Source: Candidatus Paracaedibacter acanthamoebae
Lineage (GTDB): Bacteria; Pseudomonadota; Alphaproteobacteria; Paracaedibacterales; Paracaedibacteraceae
Assembly (NCBI RefSeq): GCF_000742835.1
Contig: NZ_CP008941.1
Span: 1,975,690 to 2,039,689 of the forward strand
Reading direction: 5' to 3'
DNA: 64,000 nucleotides
The translations under genes were made by a program, and so were the position numbers. The notes beneath the pieces were generated by a model, which saw nothing but the letters and a program-made list of their open reading frames with translations, was not told where the DNA came from and did no database searches. This document shows, in pieces, positions 1-8,749 of the stretch (positions are counted from its first letter, which is position 1; the number at the start of each line of letters is the position of its first letter).

Positions 1-152
1 GCATGAGAAAGAGCGTCCCCCATCAAACTCATACGTCGCAGAACCAACAAAACCCCTAAGGGGCCGCAACTCAAAGAAATAGCCAGACAGGCCAATAAGG
101 CGCGGCGCATAAAGACATATTCGACAAAAGGATCAATAAAGATTTCATACAT
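1..152 (-). CDS. ABC-3 family metal permease, N-terminal part (cut by window)
   Basis: This is the first 50 codons of a membrane permease that would work with the ATPase just upstream to import zinc or manganese. The visible protein has the FVEYVFMRRALLA start, a first membrane segment, and the LRRMSLMGDALSHA stretch typical of the ZnuB/MntB (ABC-3) family. The ATG at 152-150 overlaps the stop of the ATPase gene (145-147), so the two are translationally coupled. The gene runs off the left edge, so its length and intactness are unknown. Whether the metal is zinc or manganese cannot be told from this part. Confidence 0.85.
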   Translation of the reverse strand, partial: MYEIFIDPFVEYVFMRRALLACLAISLSCGPLGVLLVLRRMSLMGDALSH

Positions 153-843
153 CAAAGGTTGCCTTTGTTAGCGTCTCAAGGGTTAAAACGTCGGCTGTGG
201 GACCATAGGCTATCAAAGAGCGCGCCACCAGCGCAGTCAACGGAAATACTTGGCGAACAATCGGAATATCATGTAATACAGCCACAACCGTTTTACCATC
301 GGCGTGCCATTCCCGGATTAATTTTAGCAAATGACTTACTGTTGGCTGATCAATTCCGGTAAAAGGTTCATCTAATAAAATAAGTTTAGCATCCTGTGCC
401 ATCACGCGGCCAAAAAACATACGCTGGAGTTGCCCCCCACTTAATTGAGAAATTGACCGTTTTTCATATCCTGATAATCCCACCTTTACAAGAATCTCAT
501 GAATCCGCTGATGATCAGCCGCACAAAGGCCTCGGCCGCCACCAGTTTTTGGCCACAATCCCATCGCAATGACGTCTTCCACTCTAATGGGGAAAGTGCG
601 ATCAATTTCTGTTCTTTGGGCTAAATAAGCAATATCTAAGGGTTGCAACTTCTGGTGGTTAATTGCCCCCCTGGTCGGAAGGAATAACCCTGCTATTATT
701 TTAATTAAGGTGCTTTTGCCACCCCCATTGGGGCCAATAATGGCAATTAAATCTTTTTCATTAATAGAAAATTGGCACGCCTCCAAAGCCCGGATCGTGC
801 CATACGAATGAGACTTAATATCAATTGTGGTAAGTTGAGGCAA
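145..843 (-). CDS. znuC: metal ABC transporter ATP-binding protein, ZnuC/MntB-type
   Basis: A 232-residue ABC ATPase that should energise the adjacent ABC-3 permease at the inner membrane. Walker A is GPNGGGKST near residue 40, the signature is LSGGQLQR near 135, Walker B is AKLILLDEP, and the switch histidine lies in VLHD. Length and motifs match Zn/Mn uptake ATPases. The start appears to be TTG at 841-843, four bases after the stop of a tiny upstream ORF, so the operon order is small peptide - ATPase - permease. No solute-binding protein gene is visible next to it, so it may lie beyond the left edge. The symbol is given by family; the metal is not proven. Confidence 0.85.
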   Translation of the reverse strand: MPQLTTIDIKSHSYGTIRALEACQFSINEKDLIAIIGPNGGGKSTLIKIIAGLFLPTRGAINHQKLQPLDIAYLAQRTEIDRTFPIRVEDVIAMGLWPKTGGGRGLCAADHQRIHEILVKVGLSGYEKRSISQLSGGQLQRMFFGRVMAQDAKLILLDEPFTGIDQPTVSHLLKLIREWHADGKTVVAVLHDIPIVRQVFPLTALVARSLIAYGPTADVLTLETLTKATFDV

Positions 844-847
844 GCAG

Positions 848-943
848 CTATCCTAACGCGATGACGCCAACCCACAAGCCCACAAGCGGTAAAGAAACAA
901 TTAGTACACGCTCTAGAGCACCTGAAAATAATGGGTTCTTCAT
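848..943 (-). CDS. 31-residue hydrophobic peptide ahead of the metal ABC operon
   Basis: A short ORF beginning MKNPLFSGALERV and ending with one hydrophobic helix rich in L, V and G (about residues 13-30). The ATG at 941-943 is preceded by AGGGAG at good Shine-Dalgarno distance, and the stop lies 4 bases before the TTG start of the ATPase. This spacing suggests translational coupling. I recognise no family. It could be a small membrane subunit of the transporter or a leader peptide that sets translation of the TTG-started ATPase. Such short ORFs arise by chance, so support rests on the ribosome binding site and the tight spacing. Confidence 0.5.
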   Translation of the reverse strand: MKNPLFSGALERVLIVSLPLVGLWVGVIALG

Positions 944-1799
944 TTTTCGATCTCCCTGTCTATATTTAACAAGTATGCTTCCTGACGCTAAAAGTCAAGT
1001 GATATACCGATTCTTACCCAAAAACTAAGAATTTTAGATCAATGATTTGAGATAGAATTTGAGTCAAAAAAATCACTCTCTTATCGGCTAAAAAGGTATT
1101 ATCAGCTTATACTTAAAGCAGATACCCTCCTGACTCACTCTCAAAAAATATTCACGTGGTGAGGAACTTATAGTGGCTGGGCCACGCCCATCCGTAGTTT
1201 TAATATATAAAAAATTTATCTTAAAAATGGTCGTTTGTGAGAATTACTGAGAATTATAATGTATTGAGTCGGTAGAGTCACCTTCTTGAGAGAAGTATGG
1301 TAAGGGCATCCCTCATCTCAAAGCCTTACTGCGTCTATAAAACGAAATAAAGAAGATCTTTAAGAAACTTTTACTTCATAACAGGTAAATTAACAGCAGC
1401 CTGCCATGAGTTTAGTTTTTTTCAGCAGTTCACAACTCTTAGAAAGTATCTCAGAAGATATAATAACCTGTTTGGTGGATAATTAAGCTAACCACACAAA
1501 GGCCCATAGAAATTGTGGTTATAGAGAAGACAGTTAAATTAAAGATATTCCATCTAGTATAAGTAAAATTTATTTCGCTTTTCATGTTGCGAGAAGGAAG
1601 GGGAATTATTAGGTTCTTCTTGTTTTTAATCTTTATTCTCTGAGCAATTAGAGAAGTGATCATACTACTTCTTCTTACCCTTTTTCCAGTTAGAAGATTG
1701 GAAGAGTGTAAGGATTGAAGGAGCTACATAAAGATTAAAGAGCCCCATAAGTAATAATCGGTCATCTATTCTTCCATGATATTTATTGAGGAACGTATA
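944..1799. other. AT-rich intergenic region without a convincing gene
   Basis: About 850 bases between the metal transporter operon and the exported deaminase-like protein. The only open frame of any length (minus strand, 1451-1663) has a hydrophobic stretch but no ribosome binding site and no family resemblance. Bases about 1310-1395 resemble the right-hand end of the broken IS6-type element at 3.8-4.5 kb. A possible short start with GAGGAAC upstream (GTG at 1173, 25 codons) looks like a gene fragment at best. The rest shows nothing I can name. Confidence 0.5.
1310..1395 (+). repeat. relic resembling the right end of the IS6-type element
   Basis: The stretch containing GAAATAAAGAA, TTAAGAAA and TTTTAC, in that order and spacing, matches bases 4425-4510 downstream of the broken transposase, with scattered substitutions. 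The preceding CCCTCATCTCA...CCTTA also parallels the last codons of that transposase. I read it as a second, much older remnant of the same element. The match was made by eye and is short. Confidence 0.35.
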
Positions 1800-3647
1800 A
1801 TGCAGAATTTAAAGCAATTCTTTCTTATCCTAGAAACAATTAAAAAATACAAGGGCAACTTTTTTAGCTCAAGAAGACTTTATTTCTTAAGCACATGTAA
1901 ACACCATCTTACTCTTTTTAAGCTTTTTTCCCTGTTTTTTTCTCTTACTTATTTCAACCCCGACAATTTTATGGGTGCATATGCCATGGAGGCACCTGAA
2001 GATTATCAACTAGAGCGCTCTAGCTCCTCTGAAGCTTTATTGCTAAAAATAGAAAGCGACAAAGAAGAATCAAAAACCCTCAAAAATACAGAAGAAGAAA
2101 GTATATCCTCAACAAGAAATTCTTCCTTAAAAGAAGTTAGTGATGATGAAGAAATTCCAAGGGAGGAAACCGCTTACTTCGATTTTCATCATATTATCAC
2201 TGTAGGTACACGTATAAAATTTCTGGCAAATGCTTATTTAAGAAATATTGATCAAACTGCAAGTATTTTCCTTCCATATTATAAGTTAAAAACGAAACAA
2301 GTAGATGGCCTAATTATAGAAGAGAAAAGTTATTTTGTGACCCCTAAAAAAGAAGTATGTGTTTTTGTGAGCGGAGGAATCCATAATGTTTGGGAGAAAA
2401 CGGTTAAACACGTCAATAAACTTTTCTTTTCAAACTTAAATATAAAAATAATTCGCGCTTCATGGATACAAAAACATCTCTATAAAGGTAAAAAAGAGAG
2501 AAATTTAGAGAAAGAATTTAGAGGAAGAGAGAACGAACTGCATGCAGAATTTTATTATGATCTCTTTTTTCGACATCAATTCCTTCCTACCTTACTACCT
2601 AAATTAAATAATATCTCCTCAGGAAGCCTTACTGTAGAAGCTTTTAGCTGGTGGGATGTATGTAATGAATGTGAAAAAATATTAACAATACATCGCACCC
2701 TTTTACCAAATAACATAAGTCTCTCCTACAAGATAGCCGCAAGAAGGCGTTATAATTCTTCTTATCCTGCGGGTACAGTTATAGAAGCCACCCGAATCAA
2801 AAAAAACTATGAAAACATGGTTTATAAGGATATTCAGAAGAAGGTATTAGAATTTGCAGCCAAGGAATTTACCGATGAAAAAGAAAAGGAAAGGTTCTGG
2901 GCCAAGAGCAAGAGCGGATTAGAACTAAGTAAATGGCTGGGCCAAGCATTTATAGAAAATAGATATACCTTAGAAGGGAGAAAAATGAGATCAAGTAAAA
3001 AGGGGGATATCCTAGCCTTTGAAATGTCAGAAAGCGATCGTGAAAACTTTAAAACACTTATTTCTTATCTGCGCGACACGAATTGGGAATTATCCTGCTG
3101 GTATCAAATTACTTTTCCTTCTCAAGTTCAGCCGAAATGGAAACGGCATTGGAAACAATTGGTTATCCCACACTTTGGATGGGAACTTGTTACAGAAGTA
3201 GAAAGCGAGGATCCAGTTGTATGTCAAATGTGTGGCTATCCGGAAGCATATAATATTTCATTGATATTTCATCCTAAATTTAATGTATCACAGAAGTTCT
3301 TAAGCTTGTCCCCGCGCGATCAAAAATTACGAGAAAGCGATTGGAAAGAAAAGGAGAATATAAAAGAGGATAAAAAAATTGAGTGGGATGCACTTCCTCT
3401 TTCCTTAAAACAAAAAAGAAAACAATCCTTGGCTGTTGGATCACAATGTGTACAAGTTCTCCTATATAATAAAAAAGATATTGAGGGATGGAAACAAAGG
3501 CGTTCCGCTGACGAACAAGAGGCGAAATTATTAGAAAGAGATGAAAAATTAGCAGCAGATGAATTAATGTCAAAAGCAGATAAAAATATAGCTAAAAAAG
3601 AGAGGCTAAAAAAAAGAAAGAGAAGATCTTCAAAGGTAGAAGATTAA
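1800..3647 (+). CDS. exported protein with HAE...CxxC signature, candidate zinc-dependent deaminase effector
   Basis: A protein of about 615 residues. The ATG at 1800 has GAGG nine bases upstream; an in-frame ATG at 1776 is less well placed. A hydrophobic export segment (about residues 38-62) ends in AYA, followed by MEAPED, as in the exported protein at 62.2 kb. An acidic Ser/Glu-rich linker follows. The core carries H248-A-E250 in a predicted helix, then a strand and C288-x2-C291 about 37 residues later. That is the zinc-site layout of the cytidine-deaminase superfamily, including secreted toxin deaminases. A second CxxC (C475, C478) may bind another zinc. The C-terminus is very basic, with KKRKRR near the end, like a nuclear localisation signal. 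The flanks hold no partner or immunity gene that I can see. The deaminase reading is inference from motif spacing; the protein could simply bind zinc. Confidence 0.5.
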   Translation: MQNLKQFFLILETIKKYKGNFFSSRRLYFLSTCKHHLTLFKLFSLFFSLTYFNPDNFMGAYAMEAPEDYQLERSSSSEALLLKIESDKEESKTLKNTEEESISSTRNSSLKEVSDDEEIPREETAYFDFHHIITVGTRIKFLANAYLRNIDQTASIFLPYYKLKTKQVDGLIIEEKSYFVTPKKEVCVFVSGGIHNVWEKTVKHVNKLFFSNLNIKIIRASWIQKHLYKGKKERNLEKEFRGRENELHAEFYYDLFFRHQFLPTLLPKLNNISSGSLTVEAFSWWDVCNECEKILTIHRTLLPNNISLSYKIAARRRYNSSYPAGTVIEATRIKKNYENMVYKDIQKKVLEFAAKEFTDEKEKERFWAKSKSGLELSKWLGQAFIENRYTLEGRKMRSSKKGDILAFEMSESDRENFKTLISYLRDTNWELSCWYQITFPSQVQPKWKRHWKQLVIPHFGWELVTEVESEDPVVCQMCGYPEAYNISLIFHPKFNVSQKFLSLSPRDQKLRESDWKEKENIKEDKKIEWDALPLSLKQKRKQSLAVGSQCVQVLLYNKKDIEGWKQRRSADEQEAKLLERDEKLAADELMSKADKNIAKKERLKKRKRRSSKVED

Positions 3648-3657
3648 GAAACAGCTT

Positions 3658-3680
3658 AACCTTTATAAGCTATAAAGGTT
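3658..3680 (+). terminator. perfect inverted repeat after the deaminase-like gene
   Basis: AACCTTTATA and its complement TATAAAGGTT form a 10-bp stem with a 3-base loop, 10 bases after the stop codon at 3647. It is AT-rich and lacks a long T tract, so it is at best a weak terminator. Confidence 0.4.
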
Positions 3681-3799
3681 AAAACTTGACTGAAAAGCTA
3701 CGGTAAGTATTGTCAACTTATTGAAGGGAATATGGTAAGCTTAGGGTAACAATAAAAGAGAGATGGAATATGCCCTCTCAGTCAGCTACTTAGAAAAGT

Positions 3800-4452
3800 T
3801 ATAAATTTCTAAGTAAGATTTGAGCCATGCGGTAAGGATTTATTATCGCCTCAATAACAGCTTCAGAGAGGCTTCTCAAACTTTGAGCTATGAAGACCTT
3901 CATATCAGTCATGAAATCAGCAGCACGTGGGTCTATAAGTTTAGTCATCTTTATACATCTAATTTAAGGAAATGCCAACCTCAATGCGGTAATAAATGAC
4001 ATTGATGAGGTTTACTTGAGAATGAAAGGGGGACACTACTAGGGGTTATGGCACGCAATTAATCAAGATGGCTATAAACTCGATACTCTAGTCCCCCCTC
4101 GAAAAATGGAAAGGCTACATCACGCTTTTTTAAGGAGCTTTTAAAAGGGTTGAAGTACGCGCCAAGAGTAATGATCTAGACATGAAAGTTATAAAATATT
4201 GAAAACAATTGAGCATGCTTGCCATAAAAGGTTTAATAATCCTATTGAAGTTTCTCCTCTGTTCACACGTTTAACAGAAAAACAGATGGGTCGGTTTAAG
4301 AGCCCTCCTCCATCTCAGTTACTCCTTTATATCTTTAGTATTCTTAGAGAATAATTTAAAATTAGGCTTTATAAATTTTCGGCCTCGGGGAGACAGAGTA
4401 AACTGAAAGGAGCTTTCGCACTTTGGCACCCATTTATCTCATCGCCTTATTA
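3800..4452 (+). pseudogene. IS6-family transposase, decayed
   Basis: Translating across frames recovers most of an IS6/IS26-type DDE transposase. The pieces are AVRIYYRLNNSFREAS, LHISHEISSTWVYKF, IDEVYLRMKG (catalytic region), WHAINQDGYKLDTLV, RFFKELLKG, FTRLTEKQMGRFKS and a C-terminal FALWHPF. The frame is interrupted by several stops (for example after GGHY and after CGNK) and by a 1-base loss in an A tract near 4105. No functional product is possible. Clear terminal inverted repeats were not found by eye. It separates the deaminase-like gene from the engB operon and marks past transposition here. Confidence 0.8.
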
Positions 4453-4566
4453 TCTTTAAGAAATGAAATAAAGAACGGTCTTAAGAAATTTTACATCGAA
4501 ACCAGAACTGCATTAGACAGCTTTTAGGACGCTAAATCATTTTATATTTAGTGAAGTATTGATAAT

Positions 4567-5229
4567 CTATAGACGTCCAAAATGCGCTATTTCTGCCCGT
4601 AACTCTTCGATACCCATCCCTTTGGCAGAGCTCGTCGCCATAACTTTAGGATGAGCCGCCGGATGCTTCTGCAATAAAGCTTCCACCTGCGACTTAATTT
4701 GCTGGAGCTGCGTAACCCCAACTTTGTCACATTTTGTCAAAACAATTTGGTAAGACACGGCAGCTTTATCAAGCTGGGCCATAATTTCAATATCATGCTT
4801 TTTGATATCTACACGAGAATCTAGTAAAACATAGGCCCTTTGTAGGGTCGGACGGCCCCGGAGATAAACGTCGATTAATTTGCGCCATTCTGCAACAACC
4901 GTTTTAGGGACTTCAGCATACCCATAGCCTGGCATATCGACCAAGTATAGACGTCCTCCCAAGTCAAAAAAATTCAATTGCTGAGTTCGCCCGGGTGTAT
5001 TGGATGTCCGCGCTAAAGTTTTACGGCCTGTGAGAGCATTAATCAAACTGGACTTACCAACATTGGATCGCCCGGCAAAGGCAATTTCAGGCACTTCAAA
5101 ATCTACTAAATCCGCCAACATTTGCACACCGCGGATAAAATCGCAAGATTGAGCAAATAACCAACGCCCGTATTCCAGGGCGTCAGCGGTATAAGAACCA
5201 TCAAGATTTGTCAATGGTGACTCACTCAT
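4567..5229 (-). CDS. engB: ribosome biogenesis GTP-binding protein EngB/YihA/YsxC
   Basis: A 220-residue TRAFAC-class GTPase needed for assembly of the 50S subunit. G1 is [10 protein letters not shown]2 lies in [12 protein letters not shown]3 is DMPGYGYA, and G4 is TKCD. I start it at the ATG at 5229, which overlaps the yidC stop as ATGA, rather than at the longer open frame reaching 5280. This gives the family's normal length. It is the last gene of rpmH-rnpA-yidD-yidC-engB. The same gene order is common in alphaproteobacteria and suggests co-expression of ribosome and membrane-insertion functions. Confidence 0.95.
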   Translation of the reverse strand: MSESPLTNLDGSYTADALEYGRWLFAQSCDFIRGVQMLADLVDFEVPEIAFAGRSNVGKSSLINALTGRKTLARTSNTPGRTQQLNFFDLGGRLYLVDMPGYGYAEVPKTVVAEWRKLIDVYLRGRPTLQRAYVLLDSRVDIKKHDIEIMAQLDKAAVSYQIVLTKCDKVGVTQLQQIKSQVEALLQKHPAAHPKVMATSSAKGMGIEELRAEIAHFGRL

Positions 5230-6914
5230 GAAGCTGCCTTTACGGTTGTACGCTGGTCTTCCAGACGCATAATCCACCATTGTTGACCAATCGACAGAAC
5301 ATTGTTCCAGGCCCAGTAAATCACCAAACCAGCCGGGAAGTTGGCCAATAGGATTGTCATCATTACAGGCATAATCATCATGGCTTTAGCCTGAGCAGAA
5401 TCAGCTGGTTGGGGGCTTAATTTTTGTTGTAATAACATGGTCGCCCCCATGATTAACGGCCAAGCACCAATCATTAGGAAACTTGGAGGTGTAAATGGTA
5501 ACAATCCAAAAAGATTGAAAACACTGGTGGGATCTGGCGCTGAGAGGTCATGAATCCAACCATAAAAGGGGGCATGACGCATTTCCAAAGTCACGAATAA
5601 AACCTTATATAAACAGAAGAAAACTGGGGCTTGAATCACCATGGGCAAACATCCAGCCATTGGATTAATTTTTTCTTTCTTATAAAGTTCCATCAATTCT
5701 TGATTAAGGCGCATTTTATCGGCACCATACCGTTGCTTCAAGGCTTCCATTTTGGGTTGCAGTGTCTTCATGCGGGACATAGAACGATAGGACTTATTAG
5801 CAAGCGGGAACATCGCAACTTTAAAGATAACGGTCAACAACAAAATGGCCACCCCAATGTTACCTAAGAGCTTATTTAAATATTCTAAAACATAGAAGAG
5901 TGGCTTGGTTAAGAAGTAAAAAATACCAAAATCAACAGCCAAATCAAACTTGTCAAACCCAAGCTTTGACTCGTAAGCATCCAGAATTCGTAAATTCTTT
6001 GCCCCCGCAAAAAGGTGCTGAGACACCTCAAGGGATTGGCCAGCTGCAATTTCATATTCCGGAGAAATAGTTTCCGTCATAAAGCGATCTACACCATTCA
6101 GTGTTTGTTCTCTAAATTTTGTTTGATAGGTGGTTTTCTGATCCGGGATTAAGCTCACCAGCCAATACTTGTCAGTAATACCTAACCATCCACCTGTACT
6201 GGTATACTCCTCAACACCTTTGTCTTTTAATTTGTCATAGTCAATTTCAACCAACTTACCATTCAGGACGCCAATAGGTCCTTCATGCAAAATATAATAT
6301 CCGCCGGTTTTTGGTTTGCCTAGACGGGTGATTTGCCCATATGCATTAACTTTAAAGGGATTAGCAGTCTTATTTTCGACTTTATCAGATACTGTAAACA
6401 TATATTGATCATCGATACTGATCGTCCGTGTAAAGTGCAGCCCTTGACCATTGTTCCATGTTAAAACCACAGGTTGAGTATCCGTCAATTCAGAATTAGA
6501 GGCTGTCCAAACTGTTTCTGTCGTAGGCATTGGTTGACTTGCACCGCTAATCCAACCAAAATCAGCAAAATAGGCTTGCTTTGATTTTTTTGGGGACAGT
6601 AAGACAATCTCAGGACTATTTGAATTTGTCGTCTCATGGTAATCTGCCAACGTCACATCATCAAAACGTGATCCTATAAGATTAATGGAACCATTAACTT
6701 TTGGGGCTTTAATCTTAACCCGGTTCCCTACCAGGGCTTGGTCTCGGCCCACTAAGTCTTCCACTTTAGGCGTATCAACGGGCGTAGAAGCTGCAACTTG
6801 TTTTGCAATTTCTGCTTGATGCTTGGCTTTAGGTGTTTCCACAAAATAGTTATAGCCAAGCAAAACTGCCATGCTAAGAAGAAATGCTATAATGACGTTT
6901 TTTTGTTCATTCAT
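5226..6914 (-). CDS. yidC: membrane protein insertase YidC
   Basis: A 562-residue inner-membrane insertase that places membrane proteins alone or with SecYEG. An N-terminal anchor (about residues 7-25) is followed by a large periplasmic beta domain to about residue 330. The conserved five-helix core is at about 340-550, including [22 protein letters not shown] and [13 protein letters not shown]. Length fits the Gram-negative form. It overlaps yidD and engB by ATGA on both sides. Nothing unusual was seen. Confidence 0.97.
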   Translation of the reverse strand: MNEQKNVIIAFLLSMAVLLGYNYFVETPKAKHQAEIAKQVAASTPVDTPKVEDLVGRDQALVGNRVKIKAPKVNGSINLIGSRFDDVTLADYHETTNSNSPEIVLLSPKKSKQAYFADFGWISGASQPMPTTETVWTASNSELTDTQPVVLTWNNGQGLHFTRTISIDDQYMFTVSDKVENKTANPFKVNAYGQITRLGKPKTGGYYILHEGPIGVLNGKLVEIDYDKLKDKGVEEYTSTGGWLGITDKYWLVSLIPDQKTTYQTKFREQTLNGVDRFMTETISPEYEIAAGQSLEVSQHLFAGAKNLRILDAYESKLGFDKFDLAVDFGIFYFLTKPLFYVLEYLNKLLGNIGVAILLLTVIFKVAMFPLANKSYRSMSRMKTLQPKMEALKQRYGADKMRLNQELMELYKKEKINPMAGCLPMVIQAPVFFCLYKVLFVTLEMRHAPFYGWIHDLSAPDPTSVFNLFGLLPFTPPSFLMIGAWPLIMGATMLLQQKLSPQPADSAQAKAMMIMPVMMTILLANFPAGLVIYWAWNNVLSIGQQWWIMRLEDQRTTVKAAS

Positions 6915-7168
6915 GAACGCTCTCCGAAAGTTGAAGATTGAGGCTGAGGTACCGGATCATAGCCGAAACTTCCACCGAGTTTTTCTATAGGATGGCAGCG
7001 CATTAAACGACGCGCAATTAAGTAAAGGCCCTGTTTTAAGCCATGATGCTGCAAAGCATGCACGGCATACGCAGAACAGGTCGGCTCAAAGCGACACCGT
7101 GGCCTTAAGTAAGGTGAAATCAACCAGCGGTATCCATGCACAAGCATAATAAGAAATTTAGCTATCAT
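6911..7168 (-). CDS. yidD: membrane protein insertion efficiency factor YidD
   Basis: A small amphipathic protein that assists YidC-mediated insertion. Motifs are YRWLISPYLRPRCRFEPTCS and the following AYAVHAL, typical of the family. I place the start at ATG 7168 because it overlaps the rnpA stop as ATGA and gives the usual start about ten residues before the ISP motif (85 residues). An upstream ATG at 7192 would overlap rnpA by 28 bases. The C-terminal tail carries GSFGYDPVP as in other YidD proteins. Confidence 0.93.
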   Translation of the reverse strand: MIAKFLIMLVHGYRWLISPYLRPRCRFEPTCSAYAVHALQHHGLKQGLYLIARRLMRCHPIEKLGGSFGYDPVPQPQSSTFGERS

Positions 7169-7518
7169 AGAGAGGATATTTCTTTCAGACATTTGGTAAT
7201 TGCATATTTTAAGTCACGCAATAAGTAGTCAAAAGGTGCATCTACAGTCGCTGACTTGGCGATTACAACAATGTCACACATAGGAAGATCTAAGAGAGGA
7301 ATAAGACGCCGAACTGCTTCACGCAGTCTTCTTTTTGCTCGATTGCGGCGTACAGCCCCCCCAACACGACGACTTGCCGTAAATCCGACCCCAATACTAG
7401 CTGGCGAAGAGTCAGAGTCGGCAAGCATTAGTTGCACAACAAGAGTCGCCGCAGAACCATAAATACCTTCCTGGGCGACTCTTAAAAACTCTCGACGTTT
7501 CTTTAAACGTCGTTCCAT
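7165..7518 (-). CDS. rnpA: ribonuclease P protein component
   Basis: The protein subunit of RNase P, which matures tRNA 5' ends with the catalytic RNA. It starts MERRLKKRREFLRV. The conserved RNA-binding RNR motif is in RRNRAKRRLREAVR at about residues 57-70, and DIVVIAK follows. Its length of 117 residues is usual. It lies 15 bases after rpmH and overlaps yidD, so it belongs to the rpmH-engB operon. The RNase P RNA gene is not in this window. Confidence 0.95.
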   Translation of the reverse strand: MERRLKKRREFLRVAQEGIYGSAATLVVQLMLADSDSSPASIGVGFTASRRVGGAVRRNRAKRRLREAVRRLIPLLDLPMCDIVVIAKSATVDAPFDYLLRDLKYAITKCLKEISSL

Positions 7519-7533
7519 AATACCAACGCTTTC

Positions 7534-7668
7534 TTAAGCAGAAAGACGCTTACGGCCTCTGGCACGACGTGCCGCAATAACTTTACGACCGCCAACAGTT
7601 GCCATTCTGGCGCGGAATCCATGGCGACGCTTGCGAACGAGTTTACTGGGTTGATATGTTCTTTTCAC
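7534..7668 (-). CDS. rpmH: 50S ribosomal protein L34
   Basis: A 44-residue basic protein beginning [17 protein letters not shown] and ending [10 protein letters not shown], an unmistakable L34. The start is GTG at 7668-7666. It is first in the operon and directly follows a candidate promoter. Confidence 0.97.
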   Translation of the reverse strand: MKRTYQPSKLVRKRRHGFRARMATVGGRKVIAARRARGRKRLSA

Positions 7669-7727
7669 GGTCTCAATCCTTATTTTTGGCACGCACCCCA
7701 GTGCGCGCTATTAAACACAGTTGTCTG

Positions 7728-7757
7728 TTTATAACCAATTTTGAGATTAAAAATCAA
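7728..7757 (-). promoter_or_regulatory. candidate sigma-70 promoter of the rpmH operon
   Basis: On the minus strand TTGATT (7757-7752) and TATAAA (7733-7728) are separated by 18 bases, about 60 bases upstream of rpmH. The boxes are good but not perfect consensus. The position fits the conserved rpmH promoter. Confidence 0.45.
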
Positions 7758-7819
7758 GATTCTTTATTCAAAAAAATTATGTAAAATTGATTTTACAACC
7801 TATATTACTGAGTTTTCCC

Positions 7820-8236
7820 ATGGTTACGACCTCTAAAATTAATGCACCTTCCCCCATTAATACCCTTAAAACTTCCTCAACACAGGCAAAAGAAAAAAAC
7901 TCTACAAAGTTTAATGCTAAGGAATCCCACTCTACAGCCCCTACTGGCGAAACTTATCAAACATTTTCGGTAACAGCTCTTTCATCCCTTTTTTTTGATG
8001 ATAATCACCGTCAAAGTAACCAGAAAAAAGTGGTTGTTTATGGCAATGATCTTCTGGATCAATTGGATAAAATTCGCATCAGCCTTGTGGCTGGAACTAT
8101 ACCCAAAGATGATTTAATCCAATTAATAAAGATTTTAGAAAACCGTCCACAGCTTGAAATTGATCCTGACCTTGAAAATCTTATTCGGGAGATCGAAACT
8201 CGCGCGGCGGTGGAACTGGCGAAACTTGGCGTTTAG
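7820..8236 (+). CDS. fliX: FliX-like class II flagellar assembly regulator
   Basis: About 138 residues. The first half is low-complexity Ser/Thr/Lys. The second half has the conserved FliX signature: a GNDLLDQLDKIRISLVAGTI helix pair and a C-terminal EIETRAAVELAKL. In Caulobacter FliX couples flagellar basal-body assembly to FlbD-dependent transcription. An upstream TTG at 7787 is possible; ATG 7820 gives a more usual N-terminus. No flagellar gene is seen in this window, so the target is unclear. It might be a leftover or work with flagellar genes elsewhere. Confidence 0.75.
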   Translation: MVTTSKINAPSPINTLKTSSTQAKEKNSTKFNAKESHSTAPTGETYQTFSVTALSSLFFDDNHRQSNQKKVVVYGNDLLDQLDKIRISLVAGTIPKDDLIQLIKILENRPQLEIDPDLENLIREIETRAAVELAKLGV

Positions 8237-8423
8237 TAGTCTGTTGATCCTGCCATTGCTGTCGTCCCTTTTGGAGAGAGAGCGTGGATCCACACCGTTG
8301 CTCTTGCGGTGAACACGAGGTTGCTTCTTCTTGCTGGGGCTCCGGTTGGCTTGAGTCCTGTGCCTGACTAAGTGTTAACAGACAACTTGCCAACACGCTG
8401 TATGGAATGATGCTGTATTTCAT
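8181..8423 (-). CDS. small exported protein, Gln/Ser/Pro-rich
   Basis: An 80-residue protein starting MKYSIIPYSVLASCLLTLSQAQ, a typical signal peptide with a likely cut after SQA. A strong GAGGAGAT ribosome binding site lies 9 bases before the ATG at 8423. The mature part is short, polar and rich in Q, E and S, with two cysteines. Its 3' end overlaps the convergent fliX by 56 bases on the other strand. No family is recognised. The signal peptide plus binding site argue for a real gene, but the overlap calls for caution. Confidence 0.55.
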   Translation of the reverse strand: MKYSIIPYSVLASCLLTLSQAQDSSQPEPQQEEATSCSPQEQRCGSTLSLQKGRQQWQDQQTTKRQVSPVPPPREFRSPE

Positions 8424-8749
8424 AATAATATCTCCTCAGACTGTTATTATGTCTTCACAGCCTTTAAAGAATGCTTAATGAAGGGGGAAAAAATATTCAT
8501 TCAAGACTAAAAAATAGCTATCCCATCTGAGAGAACTCCTATCGATTTTATTTAAAAGTTAATTTTGAAAGTTTTTAAAACCAACCTGTTTTCAAGAGTC
8601 GGTACATACCCTTATTACCGTTTCATTCGCAGAAGAATTGGTTGGCTTGTGCCCAGAAGACATTCATCTTTCCCCTAAAACCTGATCCATTGACGCACAT
8701 TCCTTATAATGTTATGTTCTGTTCATGAACAAAAAATAAGTCAATTATA
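8424..8749. other. intergenic regulatory region ahead of the glycan locus
   Basis: About 325 bases between two divergent genes. The right end holds TATAAT (8705-8710) without a well-spaced strong -35 box, and a perfect palindrome just before the MarR-type regulator. No RNA gene or further ORF with a ribosome binding site was found. Confidence 0.5.
8720..8731. promoter_or_regulatory. perfect 12-bp palindrome, candidate operator
   Basis: TGTTCATGAACA is fully self-complementary. It lies about ten bases downstream of a TATAAT box and 18 bases before the GTG of the MarR-type regulator. The position suits an autoregulatory operator. Binding by the neighbouring protein is inference. Confidence 0.4.

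Noticed and set aside
1173-1250. Short GTG ORF starting VAGPRPSVV with GAGGAAC upstream
   Set aside because: Only 25 codons, ends without a domain; possibly a gene fragment but not supportable.
1451-1663. 70-codon minus-strand frame with a hydrophobic stretch
   Set aside because: No ribosome binding site, no family resemblance, AT-rich region where such frames arise by chance.
5226-5280. Longer start for engB at 5280
   Set aside because: It would overlap the end of yidC by 55 bases; the ATGA overlap at 5229 gives the normal protein length.
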